Translations under genes and position numbers: made by a program | Source: Xanthomonas sp. 10-10 | Lineage (GTDB): Bacteria; Pseudomonadota; Gammaproteobacteria; Xanthomonadales; Xanthomonadaceae | DNA: 64,000 bases | Assembly (NCBI RefSeq): GCF_040182365.1 | Contig: NZ_CP144460.1 | Span: 3,782,001-3,846,000, forward strand | Reading direction: 5' to 3' | Notes under the pieces: model-generated | Told to the model about the DNA's origin: nothing | The model's input: the letters and a program-made list of their open reading frames with translations, nothing else | The model's database searches: none | Shown here: piece by piece, positions 49,542-56,686 of the stretch | How positions within the stretch are numbered: position 1 is the first letter of the stretch | Layout: every line of letters begins with the position of its first letter

Positions 49542-50336
49542 TCACCCCCCGGCGCTGTAGGAGAGACGATAGACGCGGGCCAACAACGCAGCAACCGTAC
49601 GCGGCCAGAAGCGTTGAAACATCATCAGATCCTCGGCGGCTCGCATACCCGACAGCACCCCGTCGCTGGTAGTACTTGCGGCATGCACACGATGCAGCAT
49701 GGATACCTTGCGCACACGCACGAACGCCCCTTGCTGATCGGCTGCGCGCGTCCACGCGTCCCAATCCAGGTTCAACCTAAGATCTTCCCGGAAAACGCCC
49801 CAGCCGGCGTCCTTGCGAACGGTCACCGACGGGCATGGCACCGCGCACCCGAACATCAACAGACGCCGCTTCGAAGCCCTTGAGCGAATCACGGATGTCC
49901 CCAGAAAACCCATCTCCTGCAAGATCCACTTGACCGCCAACATCGGCGTCATTATGCGCCGCTGCTCGCCCGCCAGTTCGCCGTAACCGGTCATGACCAA
50001 CACGGCACCAGGCTCCTGCGCGATGGCCGCCTTGGTCTCGCCTGCGAAGTCGGGCAGATAGACATCGTCCTGATGCGCCAACGTGACCCAGCGTGCAGAC
50101 GCGGTGCCCAGCGCCAGATTCCAGTCGTGACCGATGCCCCGCGGCGCATCGGCATGCACCACCAACCTGGCGCCATAGCGCGCCGCCAGTCCCGCGATTT
50201 GCGGGCTGGGGGTGGACGTGCTGATCAAGATCGGAGATGGCGACGACTGCGCTGCCAACGAGCGCAGACACGCGTCCAGATAAGGCGAATCGCCGTATGC
50301 GGGCACTACGAACGCATGGTCGACCGTGCCAGGCAT
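49542..50336 (-). CDS. GT2 glycosyltransferase
   Basis: A 264-residue soluble GT-A enzyme: HAFVVPAYGDSPYLDACLRSLAAQ, ILISTSTPS, GIGHDWNLALGTASARWVTLAHQDDVYLP (with QDD in place of DxD), and LRLNLDWDAWTRAADQQGAFVRV as an acceptor-site segment. It lacks membrane helices, unlike its neighbour. Probably adds a further sugar or modifies a nucleotide-linked one; substrate unknown. Start at 50336 (MPGTVDHAFVV) lies four bases after the stop of the EamA-like gene. Confidence 0.82.
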   Translation of the reverse strand: MPGTVDHAFVVPAYGDSPYLDACLRSLAAQSSPSPILISTSTPSPQIAGLAARYGARLVVHADAPRGIGHDWNLALGTASARWVTLAHQDDVYLPDFAGETKAAIAQEPGAVLVMTGYGELAGEQRRIMTPMLAVKWILQEMGFLGTSVIRSRASKRRLLMFGCAVPCPSVTVRKDAGWGVFREDLRLNLDWDAWTRAADQQGAFVRVRKVSMLHRVHAASTTSDGVLSGMRAAEDLMMFQRFWPRTVAALLARVYRLSYSAGG

Positions 50337-50340
50337 CGCC

Positions 50341-50724
50341 TTAGCCTGCCTGCGCGGTAAGCGAGACCAGCGCAACCCCGGTGGAGATCAGCACCAACCC
50401 AACCCATTGCCACGGCGTCAATCGCTCCCCGTAGAGCAACCAGCTGAGCAGAGCCAGCAGGAGATAGAAGAAGGCGCCGGAAATCGCAAACGCAACACCC
50501 AGCTTGACATGGCGAACCACCAGCATCCAGACCAGAAACCCGATGCCCTGCACCGCCACCGCAGTGATCACACTGGGCGACAGCACCGCCGCCAAAAACC
50601 AGTCGCGTCCCGTGGGCGCTGGCGTCCGCGCAGCGATTTGGGTCAACCCATGCTTTACCAGCAGCTGGCTTCCGATAGTCGAACACGTCACGAAAAAAAT
50701 TAGAGGTATTTCACGTATCATCAC
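50341..50724 (-). CDS. small EamA/SMR-like four-helix membrane protein
   Basis: 127 residues with four transmembrane helices (about 7-27, 45-70, 77-97, 103-122) and little else, resembling the paired ArnE/ArnF flippase subunits and other short DMT-superfamily proteins. LVKHGLTQIA, FLVWMLVVRHVKLGVAFAISGAFFYLLLALLSWLLYGERL and QWVGLVLISTGVAL match that pattern. In this operon it could flip the polyprenyl-phosphate sugar made by the ArnC-like enzyme. Two consecutive ATGs (50724, 50721) are possible starts. It is the first gene of the cassette, running away from pilA. Confidence 0.75.
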   Translation of the reverse strand: MMIREIPLIFFVTCSTIGSQLLVKHGLTQIAARTPAPTGRDWFLAAVLSPSVITAVAVQGIGFLVWMLVVRHVKLGVAFAISGAFFYLLLALLSWLLYGERLTPWQWVGLVLISTGVALVSLTAQAG

Positions 50725-50835
50725 ATTGCCGCGTTCGGGATGGGGCCTGACCGCGCATCGAATGCCTGCGTGTCGTCGAGAACAGCATAAGTGCTGCGAA
50801 CCGACCGCACCACTTGCGCAAACGGGCCGGAAAGA

Positions 50836-50870
50836 GTGACAAATTTGGTCACCCTCTGACCCATTTGGTC
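50836..50870 (+). promoter_or_regulatory. candidate PilR upstream binding region
   Basis: GTGAC (50836-50840) and GTCAC (50848-50852) form a dyad, and ATTTGGTC occurs at 50843-50850 and again at 50863-50870, exactly 20 bp (about two helical turns) apart. The region lies about 70-115 bp upstream of the sigma-54 promoter, where enhancer-binding proteins act. Assignment to PilR is inferred from position. Confidence 0.5.
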
Positions 50871-50936
50871 GCCGCGCAGAGCTGCAGCTCCGGTCGAGTC
50901 CGCCTGAGCGCTTGTTAAACGGTAAGCTGCTGGAGT

Positions 50937-50951
50937 TGGCACGTCCTTTGC
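50937..50951 (+). promoter_or_regulatory. sigma-54 promoter of pilA
   Basis: TGGCACGTCCTTTGC matches the -24/-12 consensus TGGCAC-N5-TTGC, with the GG and GC exactly ten bases apart. The predicted start is about 50963, giving a leader of roughly 100 nt before pilA. It is the expected target of PilR. Confidence 0.95.
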
Positions 50952-51065
50952 TTTGAACAACACGTGGTGGTCACGCACAGCCACGGCCCGATCCCTGCCA
51001 ATCAGGGCAACGGTCACCGAAGTGCTCTATCCAGTCCCAATCCAATCCAAGCCAAGGCCGAATCA

Positions 51066-51482
51066 ATGAAAAAGAATATGCAGCAGGGCTTCACCCTGAT
51101 CGAACTGATGATCGTGATCGCCATCATCGCCATCCTGGCCGCCATCGCGCTGCCGGCCTATTCCGACTACACCAAGAAGGCCAAGGTCTCGGAAGTCGTT
51201 CTTGCTGCTTCGGCGGGTCGCACCACCATCTCTGAGTATGTAGCCGCCAACAATGGCTCCTGCCCGACGTCTAGCGTTATTGACACCCAGTCGTCTGCCT
51301 ATGTGAATGGCCTCAGCAACAGCGGATGTGTCATTACTGCTGTCAGCCGCGTCACAGGCGCTACTGGCAATATCGTTCTGACCGGCACCGTTAACTCCAC
51401 CACTTACCAGGTTGACTGGGTCTGCGGCGGTACTGTTGACACCAAGTTCCGTCCGGGTTCCTGCCAGGGCACCAAGCAGTAA
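51066..51482 (+). CDS. pilA: type IV major pilin PilA
   Basis: A 138-residue type IVa pilin. Leader MKKNMQQG, cleaved by PilD between G8 and F9; then [35 protein letters not shown] with the conserved Glu at +5 and the hydrophobic helix. Four later cysteines (CPTSS..., SGCVIT, WVCGG, GSCQG) can form two disulfides, the last being the C-terminal D-loop. Ser/Thr-rich patches ([20 protein letters not shown]) could take O-linked sugar. The ATG at 51066 fits the leader; an upstream in-frame start would bury it. Driven by the sigma-54 promoter and ended by a strong terminator. Confidence 0.97.
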   Translation: MKKNMQQGFTLIELMIVIAIIAILAAIALPAYSDYTKKAKVSEVVLAASAGRTTISEYVAANNGSCPTSSVIDTQSSAYVNGLSNSGCVITAVSRVTGATGNIVLTGTVNSTTYQVDWVCGGTVDTKFRPGSCQGTKQ

Positions 51483-51500
51483 TCTACTCTGCTCAAAAAT

Positions 51501-51531
51501 AAAAAACCCCGGGCTCCCGGGGTTTTTTTTT
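51501..51531 (+). terminator. Rho-independent terminator of pilA
   Basis: AAAAAACCCCGG, short GCTC loop, CCGGGG then nine T residues. It starts about 18 nt after the pilA stop. The A-run on the left could make it bidirectional, but no minus-strand gene ends here. Confidence 0.95.
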
Positions 51532-51551
51532 AACAATTAAACGGACAGAAA

Positions 51552-53543
51552 ATGCGGCCCTTATCATCCAAGCCCTCGCCAACGAGCCTGCTTGTCATTG
51601 CGACGGTAATTTGCATCGTCCTTTACTGGCCCGGGCTTGACGGCCCATTTTTAATGGATGATGAGCAGCATCTTGCTTTAGTTCAGTCTTGGCATAACGG
51701 AGCAATCGGCTTTTGGGACATGGCTGCCGGCAACGGCAATTGGATTTTGCATAGATCACTAGCCATGATGACGCTAGCCATCAACGTAGTCATAGGGGGA
51801 GAAACAAGCTTTTCTCTGAAGACCGGGAATCTAGTACTGCATCTGATCTGCGGATGGGTTGCCTATGCCACCTTCCGCCGAATGCTTGCGCTGGATAAAA
51901 ATCTGAGCAAGCACTCATCATTGATTTCCGCGTTGATTTGCTCCATCTGGCTGCTTCACCCACTAAACGTGAGCACAGTACTTTACGTTGTGCAACGCAT
52001 GAGTCAGATCGCTACAATTTTCCCACTTCTTGGTGTATGGCTTTATATTACGACCCGACAAAAGATGCTTAAAAAAAGCATTGCACCGGTCACAGCATTT
52101 TCACTCCTTTTCCTCGGGCTTCCAGCACTTACCCTCCTGGGAATCCAGGGAAAGCAAAGCGCCATAGTCCTTGTAGGACTTTGCCTAGTAGTTGAGCTAG
52201 GGTGGCTTAAACAACCAAGGGAGTGGGATGGCTTACTAAAAATATTTTACACAACTTTCGTAGCCCTGCCGATAATTATTCTTCCAGCACTTGTGTACTG
52301 GCAATGGAATACCCTCCAATCAGCCATGCTTGAATGGGGCATGACACCAATCGAGCGCCTAATCAGCGAACCCCGCGCAATATGTCATTATATTCGAATG
52401 CTCATAATGCCGTACTCACCAGCAATGGGCATCTATACAGACGATTTCGCTATATCTCATAGCCTTTCAAGTCCAGCGACTACTACTCCCGCGATAATAG
52501 GGCTACTTGCGGTCAGCGCTGCAGCTATATCCTGCCGAAAACGGCTCCCAGGTTTTTTTGTTGGCTGGTTTTGGTTCTTGGTCGCACATTCGGTAGAGGC
52601 CAGCATTGTTCCAATCGAGCTTTATTATGAACATCGCAACTATTTGCCTCAGCTTGGGCTTTGGTTAATGCTTATCGACCTAATTGCCGCCGCACTTCGC
52701 AAGCTTAGCCAATACGGAACCCGATCAAACGCGATCGGCTGGACGTTTGCATTAGGTTTTATTGGCGTAATTTGCGCACAAACCTGGTCGAGAGCATTGG
52801 TTTGGCAAACTCAATTAGGCATCAGCCTGGCTGCAATTGATAGCCACCCCAATTCCGCAAGGGCCCATATTGCCTTCGGCTTTGCAGCCATGCAAAGCGG
52901 GCTCGTCGGAGACACGTATAATGCTTTCCAGCGCCTAGCCTCCAATTCCGACCCAAGAATTTCCGGCATCGGTAAAATTGAATTAACCATACTAAACTGT
53001 CACCTCCACAAGGACAGTGATCCATCCTTATTGGAGGCCGCAGCACAGAATTCCCCACGCTTTATAAATCCCGTCCTGCCATATGCGATATCAAATTTAC
53101 TTGAAATCCGCGAACGAGACGGTTGTGGCCGGATTACACCAGCCCTGCTCGCCAATACTATTGTGAGCATTTTGAATCAGGCAACAGACCACAGAGAAGC
53201 ATCGCAATCAAAATGGACGCTTCGATACAATGCTGCACTTGCCTATTATCAAGCTGGCGATTGGCAGCACGCGCTTGAACAGACTCGTCTGGCTTGGCCG
53301 AATAGTCCAGACCCTACGATTGCCTTACTGCATGTTAGGTTACTACTCAAGGCCGGAGACATTGAAGGTGCCAAGAAGACTTTTTGGGACCTAATGCGTC
53401 GCGCCGGTTATACTGAAATCAAACAACTGCCCACAGCAACCCGCGGCACAGCACTGCGCGCGGTCCTCAAAGAAATAAATGAGTACGCCGCTCATAATTC
53501 AGTAGCCGGGCTGGACGAATCAGGCACTAGTCTCGCGCAGTGA
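51552..53543 (+). CDS. multispanning TMTC-like protein with C-terminal TPR region, candidate pilin glycosyltransferase
   Basis: A 663-residue protein of clearly lower GC than its surroundings. Residues 1-420 contain about ten or more membrane helices; a DD motif (GPFLMDDEQH) follows helix 1 as in GT-C enzymes. IWLLHPLNVSTVLYVVQRMSQIATIFPLLGVWLY resembles the membrane part of bacterial TMTC-like proteins. Residues about 440-640 are TPR-like helices (RYNAALAYYQAGDWQHALEQTRLAWPNS). It sits between pilA and pilC, where other bacteria carry pilin glycosyltransferases (TfpO/TfpW). I infer that it moves sugar from a lipid carrier to pilin. A pilus assembly or accessory role is also possible. Confidence 0.7.
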   Translation: MRPLSSKPSPTSLLVIATVICIVLYWPGLDGPFLMDDEQHLALVQSWHNGAIGFWDMAAGNGNWILHRSLAMMTLAINVVIGGETSFSLKTGNLVLHLICGWVAYATFRRMLALDKNLSKHSSLISALICSIWLLHPLNVSTVLYVVQRMSQIATIFPLLGVWLYITTRQKMLKKSIAPVTAFSLLFLGLPALTLLGIQGKQSAIVLVGLCLVVELGWLKQPREWDGLLKIFYTTFVALPIIILPALVYWQWNTLQSAMLEWGMTPIERLISEPRAICHYIRMLIMPYSPAMGIYTDDFAISHSLSSPATTTPAIIGLLAVSAAAISCRKRLPGFFVGWFWFLVAHSVEASIVPIELYYEHRNYLPQLGLWLMLIDLIAAALRKLSQYGTRSNAIGWTFALGFIGVICAQTWSRALVWQTQLGISLAAIDSHPNSARAHIAFGFAAMQSGLVGDTYNAFQRLASNSDPRISGIGKIELTILNCHLHKDSDPSLLEAAAQNSPRFINPVLPYAISNLLEIRERDGCGRITPALLANTIVSILNQATDHREASQSKWTLRYNAALAYYQAGDWQHALEQTRLAWPNSPDPTIALLHVRLLLKAGDIEGAKKTFWDLMRRAGYTEIKQLPTATRGTALRAVLKEINEYAAHNSVAGLDESGTSLAQ

Positions 53544-53547
53544 TACT

Positions 53548-53578
53548 CAACCCTCTGAGCATCACGTCCAGAGGGTTG
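53548..53578 (+). terminator. hairpin after the TMTC-like gene
   Basis: CAACCCTCTG (53548-53557) pairs perfectly with CAGAGGGTTG (53569-53578), with an 11-nt loop and no U-tract. It begins four bases after the stop codon. May be an RNA stabiliser or a weak terminator before pilC. Confidence 0.5.
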
Positions 53579-53668
53579 CTAGACTTGACTGAAGCGTGCT
53601 ACTTGCGACGCGAACGGCTATCATCACAGCACTAGGCTGGCATGGGGTGCCGGCGGGGGAGATAGGCC

Positions 53669-54928
53669 TTGGCTGCGATCACTACGGCGAAAAAACCGCC
53701 GACCACGACGAACCGTATGAATCAGATGGCAACCTTTGTCTGGGAGGGGACAGACAAGCGCGGCGTCAAGATGAAGGGGGATGAGCTCGCCCGCAATGCC
53801 AACATGCTGCGTGCCGAACTTCGGCGGCGCGGCATCACGCCGACTGTGGTCAAGACCAAGCCCAAGCCGCTGTTCGGCGCCGCCGGCAAGCCTATCAAGC
53901 CCAAGGACATCGCGTTCTTCAGTCGGCAGATGGCGACCATGATGAAATCGGGCGTGCCGATTGTGGGATCGCTCGAAATCATCGGCGAGGGCGCCAAGAA
54001 CCCGCGCATGAAGAAGATGGTCGGCGAAATCCGCACCGACATCGAGGGCGGCCTGTCGCTCAACGAGGCCATCAGCAAGCATCCGGTGCAATTCGACGAG
54101 CTGTACCGCAACCTGGTCAAAGCGGGCGAAAGTGCCGGCGTTCTCGATACTGTGCTGGAAACGGTGGCGACATATAAGGAAAACATCGAAGCCCTGAAGG
54201 GCAAGATCAAGAAGGCGCTGTTCTATCCGGCGATGGTGATGGCCGTTGCGCTGATCGTCAGTTCCATCCTACTCATCTGGGTTGTACCGCAATTCGAAAC
54301 CGTCTTCTCCAGCTTTGGCGCGGAGTTGCCGGCGTTTACCCAGATGATCGTGAATTGTTCACGTTTCATGGTGTCGTGGTGGCTGCCGATGTTGCTGATC
54401 GCAATCGGCTCGGTCGTCGGGCTAGTGATGGGCTACAAGCGCTCGCCGAAAATGCAGCATCTGTTCGACCGGCTGATCTTGAAGGTGCCGGTCATCGGCA
54501 AGATCATGCACGACAGTGCCATTGCCCGGTTCGCGCGTACCACGGCGGTGACCTTCAAGGCTGGTGTTCCGTTGGTGGAGGCGCTGAGCATCGTGGCCGG
54601 CGCCACCGGCAACAAGGTCTACGAAGAAGCGGTGCTGCGCATGCGCGACGACGTGTCGGTCGGCTACCCGGTCAACCTGTCGATGAAGCAGGTCAACCTG
54701 TTTCCGCATATGGTGATCCAGATGACCGCCATCGGCGAAGAGGCCGGCGCATTGGATACCATGCTGTTCAAAGTGGCCGATTACTTCGAGCAGGACGTGA
54801 ACAATGCGGTAGATGCCTTGAGCAGCCTGCTGGAGCCGATGATCATGATCTTCATCGGTGTCGTTGTCGGCGGTATGGTGATCGGCATGTATCTGCCCAT
54901 CTTCAAGTTGGGCGCAGTCGTTGGATAA
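53669..54928 (+). CDS. pilC: type IV pilus inner-membrane platform protein PilC
   Basis: A 419-residue GspF/PilC-family protein with two homologous cytoplasmic domains (T2SSF, about 85-205 and 290-410) and three membrane helices (about 190-210, 240-260, 390-412). FSRQMATMMKSGVPIVGSLEII and FARTTAVTFKAGVPLVEALSIVAG are the paired signatures, FKLGAVVG the usual end. It couples PilB to pilus growth. The start is TTG at 53669 with GGAGATAGG upstream; a downstream ATG in MATFVWEGTD is a shorter option. Confidence 0.95.
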   Translation: MAAITTAKKPPTTTNRMNQMATFVWEGTDKRGVKMKGDELARNANMLRAELRRRGITPTVVKTKPKPLFGAAGKPIKPKDIAFFSRQMATMMKSGVPIVGSLEIIGEGAKNPRMKKMVGEIRTDIEGGLSLNEAISKHPVQFDELYRNLVKAGESAGVLDTVLETVATYKENIEALKGKIKKALFYPAMVMAVALIVSSILLIWVVPQFETVFSSFGAELPAFTQMIVNCSRFMVSWWLPMLLIAIGSVVGLVMGYKRSPKMQHLFDRLILKVPVIGKIMHDSAIARFARTTAVTFKAGVPLVEALSIVAGATGNKVYEEAVLRMRDDVSVGYPVNLSMKQVNLFPHMVIQMTAIGEEAGALDTMLFKVADYFEQDVNNAVDALSSLLEPMIMIFIGVVVGGMVIGMYLPIFKLGAVVG

Positions 54929-54934
54929 GACGTA

Positions 54935-55798
54935 ATGGCATTTCTAGACCAGCATCCCGGTCTCGGCTTTCCCGCCGCGGCCGGACTGGGACTGCTGATC
55001 GGCAGCTTCCTGAACGTGGTAATCCTGCGCTTGCCCAAGCGCATGGAGTGGCAGTGGCGGCGCGATGCGCGCGAAATCCTGGAGCTGCCGGACATCTACG
55101 AGCCGCCGCCGCCGGGGATCGTGGTGGAGCCCTCGCACGACCCCGTCACCGGCGACAAGCTCAAGTGGTGGGAGAACATCCCGCTCTTTAGCTGGCTGAT
55201 GCTGCGCGGCAAGTCGCGCTACAGCGGCAAGCCGATCTCCCTCCAGTACCCGCTGGTGGAGCTGTTGACCTCGATCCTGTGCGTGGCCAGCGTCTGGCGC
55301 TTCGGCTTTGGCTGGCAAGGCTTCGGCGCAATCGTACTGAGCTGCTTCCTGGTGGCGATGTCGGGCATCGACCTGCGCCACAAGCTGCTGCCGGACCAGC
55401 TGACCCTGCCGCTGATGTGGCTGGGCCTGGTCGGCTCGATGGACAACCTCTACATGCCGGCCAAGCCCGCCCTGCTGGGCGCGGCGGTCGGCTATGTCTC
55501 GCTGTGGACGGTGTGGTGGCTGTTCAAGCAGCTCACCGGCAAGGAAGGCATGGGCCACGGCGACTTCAAGCTACTGGCCGCGCTCGGCGCCTGGTGCGGG
55601 CTGAAAGGCATCCTGCCGATCATCCTGATTTCCTCGCTGGTCGGCGCCATCCTCGGCTCGATCTGGCTGGTGGCCAAGGGCCGCGACCGCGCCACCCCGA
55701 TTCCCTTCGGCCCCTACCTGGCCATTGCCGGCTGGGTGGTTTTCTTCTGGGGCAACGATCTGGTGGACGGCTACCTGCACTTCGCAGGCTTGCGTTGA
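54935..55798 (+). CDS. pilD: prepilin leader peptidase/N-methyltransferase PilD (XpsO-like)
   Basis: A 287-residue inner-membrane aspartic protease. The two catalytic aspartates are D146 in SGIDLRHKLLPDQLTLP and D210 in GMGHGDFKLLAALGAW. It cleaves and methylates PilA and probably the type II secretion pseudopilins. The cytoplasmic loop (about residues 60-100) has none of the four cysteines of the usual zinc motif; the positions hold HDP and RYSG instead, as reported for Xanthomonas XpsO. Seven bases after pilC and 13 before coaE, in the common pilC-pilD-coaE order. Confidence 0.96.
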   Translation: MAFLDQHPGLGFPAAAGLGLLIGSFLNVVILRLPKRMEWQWRRDAREILELPDIYEPPPPGIVVEPSHDPVTGDKLKWWENIPLFSWLMLRGKSRYSGKPISLQYPLVELLTSILCVASVWRFGFGWQGFGAIVLSCFLVAMSGIDLRHKLLPDQLTLPLMWLGLVGSMDNLYMPAKPALLGAAVGYVSLWTVWWLFKQLTGKEGMGHGDFKLLAALGAWCGLKGILPIILISSLVGAILGSIWLVAKGRDRATPIPFGPYLAIAGWVVFFWGNDLVDGYLHFAGLR

Positions 55799-55811
55799 CT
55801 GGGGCACGGCG

Positions 55812-56453
55812 ATGAGCGATTTCATCGTCGGCCTCACTGGCGGCATCGCCTCCGGCAAGAGTGCCCTCGCCGCCGAGTTCGAGAAACTGGGCGTACCCGT
55901 GATTGATGCCGATATCGTTGCGCGGCAGGTCGTGACGCCCGGTCCCATCCTCGATGCCATCACCGAGCAGTTCGGCCACGGGATCCTGTTACCGGATGGG
56001 ACACTGGACCGCCAAGCGCTGCGTCAGATCGTCTTCGGCGATCCCACGCAACGGCGGACGCTCGAAGCGATCACCCATCCTGCAATTCGGGCCGAGCTAC
56101 AACGTGCGGCACTGGCCGCCGATAGCCTCTACGCCATCGTCGCGATCCCCTTGCTCACAGAAGCCGGCGGGCGGATGACGTACCCGTGGCTGGACCGCAT
56201 CCTGGCTGTCGATGTCCCGGTTGCGACGCAGCACGCGCGACTGATTCAGCGCGACGGCAGTACACCAGCGTTGGCCGATCAAATGATTGCCGCTCAAGCC
56301 TCGCGCGAACAGCGCTTGGCCATTGCCGATGATGTCGTGAGCAACGAGGGTCATGCAAAACACCTGGCAGGAGCGTCAGCCAAGCTGGATGCGGACTATC
56401 GCGTACGCGCGTTGGCCAAGCGGGGCACGGCAGCCACCTTCCAGCATTCCTGA
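55812..56453 (+). CDS. coaE: dephospho-CoA kinase
   Basis: A 213-residue P-loop kinase: IVGLTGGIASGKSALAAEFEKLG, DADIVARQVV, the CoA-domain ITHPAIR and the lid region DRILAVDVPVATQHARLIQRDG. It makes coenzyme A from dephospho-CoA with ATP. The ATG at 55812 (MSDFIVGLTGGIASGK) is 14 nt after pilD; the upstream frame is inside pilD. It marks the end of the conserved pilus block; accessory DNA follows. Confidence 0.95.
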   Translation: MSDFIVGLTGGIASGKSALAAEFEKLGVPVIDADIVARQVVTPGPILDAITEQFGHGILLPDGTLDRQALRQIVFGDPTQRRTLEAITHPAIRAELQRAALAADSLYAIVAIPLLTEAGGRMTYPWLDRILAVDVPVATQHARLIQRDGSTPALADQMIAAQASREQRLAIADDVVSNEGHAKHLAGASAKLDADYRVRALAKRGTAATFQHS

Positions 56454-56507
56454 ACTTCTAAAAAACTATAACCCACTTGCAATACCAGCGAACGGAGTCA
56501 GATTCCG

Positions 56508-56539
56508 GCTGCCAGACAAAGAGGCTGCCAGACAAAGAG
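56508..56539. repeat. 16-bp perfect tandem duplication
   Basis: GGCTGCCAGACAAAGA occurs twice head to tail (56508-56523 and 56524-56539) in the AT-richer spacer between coaE and the RHS gene, near the left edge of the putative accessory insertion. Confidence 0.9.
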
Positions 56540-56686
56540 CAAGAACGGCTTGCAGCACTTCCGACCAACGGCTGGATTAAGAGTCTGCCTACTCGATTGA
56601 GAGCATTTCTTTTTCGGTATGCTTTGCCCACACATGCACCGCTACCGCGGCTTGCCAAAGAACACACGACACGGAGAGTTGAGGCG

